This document shows, one piece after another, positions 11,025 to 22,693 of a stretch of DNA of 64,000 nt (positions are counted from its first letter, which is position 1; every line of letters begins with the position of its first letter). The position numbers were made by a program, and so were the translations under genes. Origin of the DNA: Rhodanobacter lindaniclasticus (GTDB lineage Bacteria > Pseudomonadota > Gammaproteobacteria > Xanthomonadales > Rhodanobacteraceae); NCBI RefSeq assembly GCF_004799035.1, contig NZ_MWIO01000014.1, forward strand, positions 124,001-188,000, read 5' to 3'. The notes below the pieces were generated by a model. That model worked only from the letters and a program-made list of their open reading frames with translations, did no database searches and was not told the DNA's origin.

Positions 11025-11066
11025 AGCATCCGCCTCTGCAGCAGTGCCGGCCATGACCTGCATCAA
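11025..11066 (-). promoter_or_regulatory. FNR/Dnr-type promoter of the CopD-like gene and tpx
   Basis: On the minus strand the box reads TTGAT-GCAG-GTCAT (11066 to 11053). A -10-like GATGCT (11030 to 11025) starts 29.5 bp from its centre. The predicted start near 11018 is 25 bases before the ATG at 10993. Confidence 0.65.
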
Positions 11067-11132
11067 CCGGCGCCGGCGGCGCAGCCGCCGCATCCGACTG
11101 TGACAATCCGCCCCGCGCGGCCGCCCTTGCGG

Positions 11133-11174
11133 TTGACCTGCATCAGGGCCGCCGCCGGGCGTCACCGCGAGCAT
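11133..11174 (+). promoter_or_regulatory. FNR/Dnr-type promoter of the cysteine-synthase-like gene
   Basis: TTGAC-CTGC-ATCAG lies at 11133-11146, with GAGCAT at 11169-11174 at the common 29.5-bp distance. The predicted transcript starts near 11181, so an ATG at 11173 cannot be the start codon and the GTG at 11236 is favoured. Confidence 0.68.
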
Positions 11175-11235
11175 GCTTCTTGCCGATTGCCGGCATTCGC
11201 GTTCTTTCGCCACCCATGGCAAGTCGAGGCTCCGC

Positions 11236-12354
11236 GTGAACAGTGTCGTCCCCCTCATCCAGCCGTTGCGCCACGCCGGGCGGCGCTGGGTCCACGAAGC
11301 GCTCGAAAGCCTGGCGCAGGAGGCCGCACGCTCGGCCGACACGCACCTGCTGAAACTCAATTTCCCCGGCTTTCACGGCATCGACTTCTATTTCAAGGAC
11401 GAGGCCAGCCACCCCAGCGGCAGCCTCAAGCACCGGCTGGCGCGTTCGCTGTACCTGTACGCGTTGTGCAACGGCCGGCTCGGCCCGGACCAGACCGTGG
11501 TCGATGCCTCCTCCGGCAGCACGGCGATCTCCGAAGCCTGGTTCGCGCGCCTGCTCGGCCTGCGCTTCATCGCGGTGATGCCGGCCTGCACGGCGCCGGG
11601 GAAAATCCGCGACGTGCAGGTGCTGGGCGGCGAGGTCGACCTGGTGGACGATCCCGCCCAGGTACATGCGCGCGCCGCCGAGCACGCGGCGCGCGGCGCC
11701 TGCCACCTGGACCAGTTCGGCCTGGCCGAGCGCGCCACCGACTGGCGCGGCAACAACAACATCGCCGAGTCGATCATCGGCCAGCTCGCCCGCGAACGCT
11801 CGCCCGAGCCGCACTGGATCGTCTGCGGCGCAGGCACCGGCGGCACCTCGGCCACGATCGGCCGCTATCTGCGTTATCGCCGCCTGCACACGCGGCTGTG
11901 CATCGCCGACCCCGCCGGCAGCGGTTTCATCCGGGGCTGGCAATCCAGCGATCGCGCCGCGGTGGCCAGCCAGCCCACCCTGATCGAAGGCATCGGCCGG
12001 CCGCGCGTCGAACCGGGCTTCGTGTTCGAGGTGGTGGACCAGGCGATCGGCGTGCCGGACGAGGCCTCCATCGCCGGTGCATGGCTGCTGGGCGAATTGT
12101 TCGGACACCGCTACGGCGGCTCCTCGGGCACCAATTTCGTGGCCTGCCTGAACCTGGCCGCCACGATGCGCGCCGAAGGCCAGCGCGGCAGCATCGTCAG
12201 CCTGCTGTGCGATCGCGGCGAACGCTACGCCGAAACCCTGTTCGATCCGCACTGGTTGACCGCGCACGGCATCGACCGCTCGCGCTGCGACGCGTCGCTG
12301 CGGCACAGCATCGAGACCGGCTGCGCGCCGATGCCCAGGGCGCCGGCGGGATAG
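11236..12354 (+). CDS. PLP-dependent cysteine synthase/cystathionine beta-synthase family enzyme
   Basis: A fold-type II PLP enzyme related to cysteine synthase. The likely Schiff-base lysine is Lys65 in PSGSLKHRL, the substrate loop is SSGSTAIS, and the phosphate-binding loop is GAGTGGTSA. The 372-residue length exceeds CysK (about 310), with an extended C-terminal part rich in charged residues. I chose GTG 11236 (GAGG 6 nt upstream) over ATG 11173 because the latter overlaps the predicted -10 element. The reaction cannot be fixed from sequence: cysteine synthesis, cysteine desulfuration or a related beta-replacement are possible. It is followed 36 bp later by another FNR-type promoter. Confidence 0.8.
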   Translation: MNSVVPLIQPLRHAGRRWVHEALESLAQEAARSADTHLLKLNFPGFHGIDFYFKDEASHPSGSLKHRLARSLYLYALCNGRLGPDQTVVDASSGSTAISEAWFARLLGLRFIAVMPACTAPGKIRDVQVLGGEVDLVDDPAQVHARAAEHAARGACHLDQFGLAERATDWRGNNNIAESIIGQLARERSPEPHWIVCGAGTGGTSATIGRYLRYRRLHTRLCIADPAGSGFIRGWQSSDRAAVASQPTLIEGIGRPRVEPGFVFEVVDQAIGVPDEASIAGAWLLGELFGHRYGGSSGTNFVACLNLAATMRAEGQRGSIVSLLCDRGERYAETLFDPHWLTAHGIDRSRCDASLRHSIETGCAPMPRAPAG

Positions 12355-12390
12355 CCGCGCCAATCCGCCGCAGAGCGCCCGACAAGGGAT

Positions 12391-12432
12391 TTGACCATGG
12401 TCAACATGCGCCACGCCCGGCCAGCCCATGCT
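12391..12432 (+). promoter_or_regulatory. FNR/Dnr-type promoter of the SDR-Usp-ATPase operon
   Basis: The perfect-arm palindrome TTGAC-CATG-GTCAA is at 12391-12404, with CATGCT at 12427-12432 at the common 29.5-bp distance. The predicted start is near 12439, leaving a 23-base leader to the ATG at 12462. Confidence 0.72.
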
Positions 12433-12461
12433 CGGGTTCCGCATCCACGGGAGACATGGCG

Positions 12462-13223
12462 ATGGGCAGACTGAGCGGCAAGGTGGCACTGGTGACCGGC
12501 GCCGCCCTCGGCATCGGCGCAGCCTGCGTGCGCCGGCTGCGGGAAGCCGGCGCGCGGGTGGCCCTGGTCGACCTGCACGATGGCCCAGGGCAGCAGCTGG
12601 CGGCGGAGCTCGGTGACGACGCGCGCTACTTCCATGCCGACGTGGCAGTCGAGTCCGAGGTGGCTTCGGCCATTGCCGGAACCGTGGCCGCGTTTGGACG
12701 TCTGGACGTCCTGGTCAACAACGCCGGCATCGCCGGTGCGAACAAGCCGACCCACGAACTCACCGAAGCCGAATGGGACCGGGTGCAGGCGATCAACGTG
12801 AAGGGCGTGTTCTTCTGCACCAAGCACGCCATCGCGCACCTGCGCGCAGCCGGTGGCGGCAGCATCATCAACCTGTCGTCGATCTACGGCCTGGTCGGCG
12901 CGGCGGATTCACCGCCCTACCACGCGTCCAAAGGTGCGGTGCGGCTGATGAGCAAGACCGACGCGGTGCTGTATGCGCCCGATCGCATCCGCGTCAACTC
13001 GATCCACCCCGGTTTCATCTGGACGCCGATGGTGGAACAGCATATCGCCTCGATGGGCGGCGACCCCGCCGCGCACCGGCGCGAGGTCGGCGCACTGCAC
13101 CCGCTGGGCCACATGGGCGAGCCCGACGACATCGCCTGGGGCGTAGTCTATCTCGCGTCCGAGGAAGCGAAATTCGTGACCGGCAGCGAGCTGGTCATCG
13201 ATGGCGGCTACACCTGCCGCTGA
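12462..13223 (+). CDS. Short-chain dehydrogenase/reductase
   Basis: A classical SDR oxidoreductase of 253 residues. The cofactor motif TGAALGIGAA, an Asp at the end of the second strand (LVDLHD) that favours NAD(H), NNAGIAG, and the catalytic Ser (INLSSIYG) with YHASK are all present. The C-terminus GSELVIDGGYTCR is typical. The substrate is unknown. I chose ATG 12462 because GGGAG ends 8 nt before it; ATG 12456 is only 2 nt from that site. It is the first gene of an apparent operon with a universal stress protein (25 bp gap) and a P-type ATPase. Confidence 0.9.
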   Translation: MGRLSGKVALVTGAALGIGAACVRRLREAGARVALVDLHDGPGQQLAAELGDDARYFHADVAVESEVASAIAGTVAAFGRLDVLVNNAGIAGANKPTHELTEAEWDRVQAINVKGVFFCTKHAIAHLRAAGGGSIINLSSIYGLVGAADSPPYHASKGAVRLMSKTDAVLYAPDRIRVNSIHPGFIWTPMVEQHIASMGGDPAAHRREVGALHPLGHMGEPDDIAWGVVYLASEEAKFVTGSELVIDGGYTCR

Positions 13224-13248
13224 CCATCCCCCGCTGGAGGAATCCACC

Positions 13249-13686
13249 ATGTTCAAGCACATTTTGCTGCCCACCGACGGCTCCGAGCTGTCGCTGCGCG
13301 CGGTCGACACCGGCATCGAACTGGCCGCCAGGCTGGGCGCTCGCGTGTACGCGTTCCACGTCATCGCGCCGTTCCCTGCCTCGGTCTACTTCGCCGAGTT
13401 CGTCGTGGCCAACGAACCGGGCTACACCCGCGAAGCCATCGCCAATGCCGAACGCTACCTGGCCGACGTGCGCCAGCGCGCGAAAGCCGCCGGCGTTCCC
13501 TGCGAGGGCAGCCACGAGATCGACGCGCGCCCCTATTCGGCCATCGTCGGGGCCGCCCGCAAGCAGCAGTGCGACCTGATCGTGATGGCCTCGCACGGCT
13601 GGCGTGGCTTCGACCGCCTGCTGCTGGGCAGCGAAACGCACAAGGTGATCCTCAACGGCGATTTGCCGGTACTGGTGTGCCGCTGA
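13249..13686 (+). CDS. Universal stress protein A family, single domain
   Basis: A 145-residue UspA-fold protein. The N-terminal ILLPTDGSELS and the C-terminal ATP-binding signature GWRGFDRLLLGS (G-x2-G-x9-G-S pattern) suggest an ATP-binding member. Usp proteins support survival under starvation or low oxygen (family knowledge). A strong CTGGAGGAA sits before the ATG at 13249. It lies between the SDR and the P-type ATPase and is one of three Usp-type genes in the window, each downstream of an FNR-type box. Confidence 0.93.
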   Translation: MFKHILLPTDGSELSLRAVDTGIELAARLGARVYAFHVIAPFPASVYFAEFVVANEPGYTREAIANAERYLADVRQRAKAAGVPCEGSHEIDARPYSAIVGAARKQQCDLIVMASHGWRGFDRLLLGSETHKVILNGDLPVLVCR

Positions 13687-13723
13687 GCGACGGTATCGGC
13701 GGGGGCGGCCAGCGGCTCGGCGC

Positions 13724-16255
<2,532 letters not shown>

Positions 16256-16408
16256 AACAGCGTTTGCGTCCGGTGCCGACAATGGCCGGGCTCCGCTCCT
16301 CATCGCCAACCACCCCGGCCGCCGGCCGACCTGCGAGTCGTGAGCCGGCGGGCTACCCGGACCGTCGTCTCGGCAAGGCCCTGCCGCCCACTCCGTCGTC
16401 AATGACGG

Positions 16409-16446
16409 TTGACAGCCGCGCGATTTCGAATAAGCTAGTAATTACT
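16409..16446 (+). promoter_or_regulatory. Promoter and putative operator of the TetR-ABC exporter operon
   Basis: A consensus-like -35 TTGACA (16409-16414) and TAAGCT (16431-16436) with 16-bp spacing precede the TetR gene. The perfect palindrome AGTAATTACT (16437-16446) directly follows the -10, and TTACTTACTCACTTAC continues beyond it. This AT-rich patch stands out in GC-rich DNA and is placed where the TetR protein could repress its own operon. Confidence 0.7.
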
Positions 16447-16472
16447 TACTCACTTACGGCGAACCCGTCACC

Positions 16473-17081
16473 ATGGACATCCAGCGCAAACATCTGCCCG
16501 CGGAGGAGCGCCGCGCAGTCACCGTCGAGGCGGTCATCAAGCTGGCGGCGGAGCAAAATCCCAGCGAGATCACCACCGCAGCGATCGCCAGCTCGATGAA
16601 GCTGACCCAAGGCGCACTGTTCCGCCACTTCCCGAGCAAGGACGCGATCTGGCAGGCGGTGATGGAATGGGTGGCCGACCACCTGCTGGCGCGGATCGAG
16701 CGCGCCGCGCGCAATGCCGCCAGCCCGTTGGCCGCGTTGGAAGCGATGTTCATGGCGCACATTGCCTTCGTCGCCGAACACCCGGGCGTGCCGCGCATGA
16801 TGTTCGGCGAACTGCAGCGGGCCGAAGGCACGGCCGCCAAGCAGATGGTGCAGACCCTGATCCGCCGCTACGGCGAGCGTTTGCGCACCCTGATCGAAGA
16901 CGGCAAGGCGGCCGGCGAACTGGATCCGCAGCTGGATCCGGCTGCGGCGGCCACGCTGTTCATCGGCAGCATCCAGGGCCTGGTGATGCAGGCCCTGCTG
17001 GCCGGCGACACCCGCCGCATGCGCAAGCAAGCGGCGGGCGCATTTGCGATCTACCGCCGCGGCATCGCGCGCGCCGCCTGA
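16473..17081 (+). CDS. TetR family regulator, CecR/YbiH-like position
   Basis: A 202-residue TetR-type repressor. The N-terminal helix-turn-helix is ITTAAIASSMKLTQGALFRHFPSKDAIWQAV (around residues 33-63); the rest is an all-helical ligand domain. It opens a run of genes equivalent in order to E. coli cecR-ybhGFSR, where the TetR protein controls an ABC exporter. It is likely autoregulatory through the AGTAATTACT palindrome at 16437-16446. No strong Shine-Dalgarno was seen. Confidence 0.9.
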   Translation: MDIQRKHLPAEERRAVTVEAVIKLAAEQNPSEITTAAIASSMKLTQGALFRHFPSKDAIWQAVMEWVADHLLARIERAARNAASPLAALEAMFMAHIAFVAEHPGVPRMMFGELQRAEGTAAKQMVQTLIRRYGERLRTLIEDGKAAGELDPQLDPAAAATLFIGSIQGLVMQALLAGDTRRMRKQAAGAFAIYRRGIARAA

Positions 17082-17127
17082 GGCGCTTTCCCTCCCGCAC
17101 TGGAAGTCCCCCCACGAACCGAGCGCC

Positions 17128-17550
17128 ATGACGATGACCACCCACCCGCGACGCGGCATCTGGACTCGACTGCTTTCCCTGCTCGCCATCGGCTTCGGCC
17201 TGCTGACCCTCAGGGAAGGCGGCACCGTGCTGTTTGTTGACGGTGCCGCGCGCGAAGCGGCCGGCCGCTACGTGCCGTTCGTGCTCTGGTTCAATTTCCT
17301 GGCCGGCTTCGCCTACGTCATCGCCGGCGTCGGGCTGTGGCGGCGCCGGCGCTGGGCGGCGTGGCTGGCGTCCGCCATCGCGCTGGCGACGGCGCTGGTA
17401 TTCGTCGCTTTCGGCGTGCATGTGGCCTTGGGCGGTGCCTGGGAACAGCGCACGCCGATCGCCATGGCCCTGCGCACGCTGGTGTGGACCGGTATCGCGG
17501 CCATGGCTTGGCGCGCGTCGAACGTCGCGCCGCTGGCACGCACGCACTGA
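17128..17550 (+). CDS. Small four-helix membrane protein, unknown function
   Basis: A 140-residue protein with four predicted TM helices (approximate residues 12-30, 45-67, 75-98 and 110-125) separated by short charged loops such as WRRRRWAAW. I do not recognise the family. It lies 46 bp after the TetR gene and 28 bp before the HlyD-like gene, so it is probably co-transcribed with the exporter. The ATG at 17128 was chosen because upstream in-frame sequence overlaps the TetR coding end. Confidence 0.7.
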   Translation: MTMTTHPRRGIWTRLLSLLAIGFGLLTLREGGTVLFVDGAAREAAGRYVPFVLWFNFLAGFAYVIAGVGLWRRRRWAAWLASAIALATALVFVAFGVHVALGGAWEQRTPIAMALRTLVWTGIAAMAWRASNVAPLARTH

Positions 17551-17578
17551 ATGCCTTTCTCCCGCGGAAATTCTCTCC

Positions 17579-18604
17579 ATGAAAACTCCGAGCCTTCCCA
17601 CCGGAAAGACCCGCTGGATCGCCATCGCCGTCGTGGTGATCGCGCTGGGCGGCATCCTGGCGTTCTGGCTGCTGCGCGACCGCGGCAATCCGGATGTGTT
17701 GCGCCTGTACGGCAACGTCGACATCCGCGAGGTGGAGCTGGCCTTTCGTCAGTCCGGCCGCCTGACTGACATGGCCTTTGACGAAGGCGACACCATCACC
17801 GCCGGCGCCGTCATGGCGCAGCTCGACGCCACGCCTTACCGCGAGAAGCTGGCGGCGGCCGAAGCCGAACTCCAGGCCGCGCAGGCCCAACTGGACAAGC
17901 TGCATCGCGGCAACCGACCGCAGGAAATCGCCCAAGTGCGCGAGCAGGTGCGCCAGGCGCAGGCCAGCGCCACCGAGGCCGAGCGCAACTTCAAGCGCCA
18001 GCGCACCTTGCTCGAATCGGGCGCCAGCAGCCAGCGCGCCGCCGACGCCGCGCGCGCCACCCGCGACCAGTCCGCCGCCAAGCTGGCCGCCGCGCAGGCG
18101 GCGCTGGCGCTGGCCAGCGCCGGCTTCCGCAGCGAGGACATCGCCGCCGGCAAGGCGCGCGTGGCCGCGGCCGCCGCCGCCCTGAGCCAGGCGCGCACCG
18201 CGGTGGCCGATGCGACGCTGATCGCGCCCAGCAACGGCATCGTGATCGCCCGCGTGCGCGAACCGGGCAGCATGGTGGCCAGCGGCATGCCGGTGTACAG
18301 CCTGAGCCTGCGCGACCCGGTGTACCTGCGCGCGTATGTCGGCGAGGCGGACCTGGGCCGCATCGCATCGGGCACAAAAGTGCGCGTGCACACCGATTCC
18401 TCGGCGACCGTCTATCACGGCCAGATCGGCTTCATCTCGCCGCGCGCGGAATTCACCCCAAAGACGGTGGAGACCGCCGACCTGCGCACCGACCTGGTCT
18501 ACCGCCTGCGCGTGGTGGTGTCCGACGCCGACGAAGGTCTGCGCCAGGGCATGCCGGTGACGCTCGACGTCGACACCGCCGGCACGCCCGCGCGGAGGCA
18601 CTGA
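17579..18604 (+). CDS. ybhG: HlyD-family periplasmic adaptor of an ABC exporter
   Basis: A 341-residue membrane-fusion protein that links the inner-membrane exporter to an outer-membrane channel. It has one N-terminal TM (about residues 13-32), a lipoyl half-motif near LRLYGNVDIREVELAF, a long alanine-rich coiled-coil hairpin (about residues 95-210) and the second lipoyl half ATLIAPSNGIVIARVREPGSMV. Length and neighbours match E. coli YbhG. The stop codon is one base away from the ATG of the ATPase gene, indicating tight coupling. Confidence 0.9.
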   Translation: MKTPSLPTGKTRWIAIAVVVIALGGILAFWLLRDRGNPDVLRLYGNVDIREVELAFRQSGRLTDMAFDEGDTITAGAVMAQLDATPYREKLAAAEAELQAAQAQLDKLHRGNRPQEIAQVREQVRQAQASATEAERNFKRQRTLLESGASSQRAADAARATRDQSAAKLAAAQAALALASAGFRSEDIAAGKARVAAAAAALSQARTAVADATLIAPSNGIVIARVREPGSMVASGMPVYSLSLRDPVYLRAYVGEADLGRIASGTKVRVHTDSSATVYHGQIGFISPRAEFTPKTVETADLRTDLVYRLRVVVSDADEGLRQGMPVTLDVDTAGTPARRH

Positions 18605-18605
18605 G

Positions 18606-20378
18606 ATGGGCGCGCAGTCGGCCAGCGATGCATCGCGCCAGCACGGCCAGCACGACGCCGCGGTGGTGATCGAGAACCTCGCCAAGCACTTCGGCAAGGT
18701 GCAGGCGCTGCGCGGGCTCAGCGCCAGCATCCGCTACGGTCGGCTCACCGGCCTGGTCGGTCCCGACGGTGCCGGCAAGACCACGTTGATGCGGATCATG
18801 ACCGGGCTGCTGGTCCCCGACGCCGGCAGCGTCACCCTGGCCGGTTTCGACGTGGTCAAGGACAACGACGCCATCCACGTCGCCAGCGGCTACATGCCGC
18901 AGCGCTTCGGCCTGTACGAAGACCTGACCGTGATGGAGAACATGCGCCTCTATGCGCGCCTGCGCGGCATGGACGCAGAGCACAACACCGAGCTGTTCGA
19001 CGAGCTGCTCGAATTCACCCGGCTGGGGCCCTTCACCGCGCGCCTGGCCGGCAAGCTTTCCGGCGGCATGAAACAAAAACTCGGCCTGGCCTGCGCGCTG
19101 ATGGCGCGGCCCAAGGTGCTGCTGCTGGACGAGCCCGGCGTGGGCGTCGATCCGGTCAGCCGGCAGGACCTGTGGCGCATGGTGCAGGCGCTGACCGACG
19201 AGGGCATGGCGGTGGTCTGGTCCACCGCCTATCTGGACGAGGCCGAGCGCTGCCAGAGCGTGCTGCTGCTGAACCAGGGCCAGCTCCTGTTCGACGGGCC
19301 GCCGCAGGAACTGACCGCGCAGCTCGAAGGCCGCAGCTTCCGCCTCGAGAACGTCGGCGCCGAGCGCCGCGCGGTGCTGACCGAGGCGCTGGACCTGCCA
19401 AGCGTGAGCGACGGCGTGATCCAGGGCGCCGGCGTGCGCGTGGTGCTGCGCGCGGGCGCGGACGCGCAGCAGGTGCAGGCGCTGGCCGCGCGCTCGCGGG
19501 TGGAGCTGGCGGCGGTGCCGGCGCGCTTCGAGGACGCCTTCATCGACCTGCTCGGCGGCGGCCCCGGCGGCACCTCGACGCTGGCCGAGCGGTTGCCGCC
19601 GGTCGAACTGGGCTCGGATATCGCCGTGTCCTGCCGGCATCTCACCAAGCGCTTCGGTGCCTTCACCGCCACCGACGACGTCAGCTTCGAGGTGCGCAAG
19701 GGCGAGATCTTCGGCCTGCTCGGTCCCAACGGCGCCGGCAAATCGACCACCTTCAAGATGCTGTGCGGCCTGCTCAAGCCGAGCGCGGGCGAGGCGCATG
19801 TGGTGGGCCTGGACCTGCGCCGCGCCACCGGTGCGGCCAAGAGCCGCCTCGGCTACATGGCGCAGAAGTTCTCGCTCTACGGCCTGCTCTCGGTGCGCCA
19901 GAACCTGGAGTTCTCCGCCGGCGTGTATCAGCTGGAAGGCGACACGCGCCGCCAGCGCATCGAGGAAATGATCGCCACCTTCGACCTCGGCGACTGGCTC
20001 TCGGCCACGCCCGACTCGCTGCCGCTGGGGCACAAACAGCGCCTGGCGCTGGCCTGCTCGCTGATGCACCGCCCGCCGGTGCTGTTCCTGGACGAGCCCA
20101 CCTCGGGCGTGGACCCGATCACCCGGCGCGAGTTCTGGACCCACATCAACGGGCTGGCGCGCAAGGGCGTGACCATCATGGTCACCACCCACTTCATGGA
20201 CGAGGCCGAATACTGCGACCGCGTGGCCATGCTCTCGCGCGCGCGGCTGATCGCGCTGGACACGCCCGACGCGCTCAAGCGCATGGCCGCCAGCGCGCAG
20301 CAGCCGGACCCGACCATGGAGGATGCCTTCATCCACCTGGTGGAATCCGCCGACCGCGACACGGAGGCCGCCGCATGA
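18606..20378 (+). CDS. ybhF: ABC exporter ATPase with two fused nucleotide-binding domains
   Basis: A 590-residue protein with two complete ABC ATPase domains, like E. coli YbhF. Domain 1 has Walker A GPDGAGKTT, signature LSGGMKQKL and Walker B LLLDEPGVGVDP. Domain 2 has Walker A GPNGAGKST, a degenerate signature (LPLGHKQRLALA instead of LSGGQ) and Walker B LFLDEPTSGVDP. It energises export through the two permeases that follow. It overlaps the next gene by four bases (ATGA). Confidence 0.95.
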   Translation: MGAQSASDASRQHGQHDAAVVIENLAKHFGKVQALRGLSASIRYGRLTGLVGPDGAGKTTLMRIMTGLLVPDAGSVTLAGFDVVKDNDAIHVASGYMPQRFGLYEDLTVMENMRLYARLRGMDAEHNTELFDELLEFTRLGPFTARLAGKLSGGMKQKLGLACALMARPKVLLLDEPGVGVDPVSRQDLWRMVQALTDEGMAVVWSTAYLDEAERCQSVLLLNQGQLLFDGPPQELTAQLEGRSFRLENVGAERRAVLTEALDLPSVSDGVIQGAGVRVVLRAGADAQQVQALAARSRVELAAVPARFEDAFIDLLGGGPGGTSTLAERLPPVELGSDIAVSCRHLTKRFGAFTATDDVSFEVRKGEIFGLLGPNGAGKSTTFKMLCGLLKPSAGEAHVVGLDLRRATGAAKSRLGYMAQKFSLYGLLSVRQNLEFSAGVYQLEGDTRRQRIEEMIATFDLGDWLSATPDSLPLGHKQRLALACSLMHRPPVLFLDEPTSGVDPITRREFWTHINGLARKGVTIMVTTHFMDEAEYCDRVAMLSRARLIALDTPDALKRMAASAQQPDPTMEDAFIHLVESADRDTEAAA

Positions 20379-21538
20379 ACGCCGCCACGCGCACGCCCGG
20401 CGATGGCGCGCTGCCGGCCGGCTCGCGGCGGTTCGACCGGCGGCGGCTGATGGCGCTGGTGGTCAAGGAAAGCCATCAGGCCCTGCGCGATCCCTCGACG
20501 TTGCTGATCGCGTTCGTGCTGCCGGTGGTGCTGCTGTTGCTGTTCGCCTATGCGGTGTCGCTGGACGCCAAGCAGGTGCGCGTCGGCGTGGTGCTGGAAT
20601 CCTCCGGCGCCTCGGCGCAGTCGCTGGCTGCCGCGTTTGCCGGCACCCGCTTCCTCGACGCGCACTTCGCGCAGGACCGGCGCGAGGTGGCCGGGCAGCT
20701 GGTTTCCGGCGCGCTGCGCGGCTACGTGGTGATCCCGCCGGATTTCGAGCAGCGCCTGGCCCGGCGCGGCCGCGAACCGCTGGTGCAGATCGTCACCGAC
20801 GGCTCCTACCCCAATACCGCCAACTACGTGGAGAACTACGCCCGCGGCGTGGTGCAGTCCTGGCGCGCCGGGCGATCGGCCGCGCCGGGGCCGACCATCG
20901 CGCTGGAGCCGCGCTACTGGTTCAACCCGGAGCTGGAAAGCCGCCGCGCGCTGATCCCCGGCGCCATCGCCATCATCATGACCATCATCGGCACCATGCT
21001 CACCGCACTGGTGGTGGCGCGCGAATGGGAGCGTGGCACGATGGAGGCGGTGCTGTCCACGCCCGCCTCGGTGGCCGAGATCCTGATCGGCAAGCTGCTG
21101 CCCTACTTCGTGCTCGGCATGCTGTCCACGCTGGGCGCCGCGGCACTGGCGGTATTCGTGTTCGGTGTGCCATTGCGCGGTTCATTGGCGGCCTTGCTGC
21201 TGCTGTCGGCGGTGTTCATGGTGCCGGCGCTGGGCCAGGGCCTGCTGATCTCCTCGCTGGCGCGCAACCAGTTCCTGGCAGCGCAGATTGCATTGTTCAC
21301 CGGCTTCCTGCCGGCCTTCATGCTGTCAGGCTTTTTGTACGAGATCGACGCCATGCCGGCGCCGATCCGCACCATGACGCGGCTGATCCCGGCGCGCTAT
21401 TTCGTCGAATCGCTGAAGACGGTGTTCCTGGCCGGGGACATCTGGGCGGTGTTCGTGCCCAACCTGCTGGCGATGACCGCCATCGGCGCGGTGTTCTTCC
21501 TCCTGGCCAAGCGCGCCACGCGCAAGAACCTGGAGTAG
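20375..21538 (+). CDS. ybhS: ABC exporter permease, ABC-2 type (first)
   Basis: A 387-residue ABC-2 family permease. One TM lies near the N-terminus (LLIAFVLPVVLLLLFAYAV), followed by a large periplasmic domain and five C-terminal TM helices. VAREWERGTMEAVLSTP is the typical coupling region of this family. The gene overlaps the ATPase gene by ATGA and precedes its partner by 4 bp. The pair matches E. coli YbhS/YbhR in size and order. Confidence 0.92.
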   Translation: MNAATRTPGDGALPAGSRRFDRRRLMALVVKESHQALRDPSTLLIAFVLPVVLLLLFAYAVSLDAKQVRVGVVLESSGASAQSLAAAFAGTRFLDAHFAQDRREVAGQLVSGALRGYVVIPPDFEQRLARRGREPLVQIVTDGSYPNTANYVENYARGVVQSWRAGRSAAPGPTIALEPRYWFNPELESRRALIPGAIAIIMTIIGTMLTALVVAREWERGTMEAVLSTPASVAEILIGKLLPYFVLGMLSTLGAAALAVFVFGVPLRGSLAALLLLSAVFMVPALGQGLLISSLARNQFLAAQIALFTGFLPAFMLSGFLYEIDAMPAPIRTMTRLIPARYFVESLKTVFLAGDIWAVFVPNLLAMTAIGAVFFLLAKRATRKNLE

Positions 21539-21542
21539 CGAC

Positions 21543-22661
21543 ATGTCCAACGCCATCCTCAGTTTCACCCGCTTGCGGGCGCAGTTCGTCAAGGAGGTCC
21601 TGAGCATCCTGCGCGACCCGCGCAGCCGCATGGTGGTGTTCGTGCCGCCGATCCTGCAGCTGCTGGTGTTCGCCTTCGCCGCCACGCTGGAAGTGCGCAA
21701 CGTCGATATCGCCGTATACAACCAGGACGCCGGCCGCTGGTCGCTCGAGCTGATGCAGCGCCTGGACAGCGCGCGCTTCATCAGCCACGTCCGGCGCGTG
21801 GACAGCCAGCGCCAGCTGCACGATCTGATCGATCGCGGCGAGGTCATCGCGGCGCTGGCCATCCCGGCGGATTTCTCGCGCACGATCGCCGCCGGCGGCG
21901 GCGGCCGCGCGCAGGTGCTGGTCGATGGCCGGCGCAGCAACTCCGGCCAGATCACGGTGGCCTATCTGTCGACCATCGCCGCCGAGGTCGGCGCCGCGGT
22001 GGTGCCCGACGCGCAGGCGCCGAAGCCGGTGGTCGTGCGCCACTGGTTCAACCCGAACCTGGTCTACCGCTGGTTCATCGTGCCCGGCCTGACCGGCATC
22101 CTGGCGCTGTTCAGCGCGCTGCTGATCACCTCGCTGTCGATCGCCCGCGAACGCGAGCTGGGCACCTTCGACCAGCTGCTGGTGTCGCCCACCTCGACGC
22201 CGGAAATCATCATTTCCAAATCGCTGCCGGCGCTGGCGATCGGCACCTTGCTCGGCCTATTCATGATCGGCGCCGGCGTGTTCGTGTTCGGCATTCCCTT
22301 TACCGGCTCGTTCGCCCTGCTGCTGGCCAGCCTGGTGCTGTTCATCCTGTCGGTGGTCGGCATCGGCCTGATGATTTCCGCGGTCAGTGCGACCCAGCAG
22401 CAGGCCATCCTCGGCGCCTTCGCCATCGGCGTGCCGGCAGTGCTGATGTCGGGCTTCGCCACGCCGGTGGAGAACATGCCGACGGTGCTGCAATGGCTGG
22501 CGCAGGCGATCCCGCTTACCCACTTCCTGGTCATCGTCGAAGGCAGCTTCCTCAAGGCGATGCCGGCGGCGGACATCCTCGCCAATGCCTGGCCGCTGGC
22601 GCTGATCGCGCTGGCGACGCTGACCCTGGCCACGCTGCTGGTGCGCAGCCGCCTGCAATGA
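21543..22661 (+). CDS. ybhR: ABC exporter permease, ABC-2 type (second)
   Basis: A 372-residue ABC-2 permease, homologous to the preceding gene and presumably its heterodimer partner. It shows an N-terminal TM (MVVFVPPILQLLVFAFA), a periplasmic domain, the ARERELGTFDQLLVSPTS coupling segment and five C-terminal TMs. The exported substrate is unknown; E. coli YbhFSR has been linked to drug or cation efflux. It is followed 32 bp later by its own outer-membrane channel gene, an arrangement absent from the E. coli locus. Confidence 0.92.
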   Translation: MSNAILSFTRLRAQFVKEVLSILRDPRSRMVVFVPPILQLLVFAFAATLEVRNVDIAVYNQDAGRWSLELMQRLDSARFISHVRRVDSQRQLHDLIDRGEVIAALAIPADFSRTIAAGGGGRAQVLVDGRRSNSGQITVAYLSTIAAEVGAAVVPDAQAPKPVVVRHWFNPNLVYRWFIVPGLTGILALFSALLITSLSIARERELGTFDQLLVSPTSTPEIIISKSLPALAIGTLLGLFMIGAGVFVFGIPFTGSFALLLASLVLFILSVVGIGLMISAVSATQQQAILGAFAIGVPAVLMSGFATPVENMPTVLQWLAQAIPLTHFLVIVEGSFLKAMPAADILANAWPLALIALATLTLATLLVRSRLQ

Positions 22662-22693
22662 CCGGCCCTCAAGCCATGCATGAAGGAGTTGCC

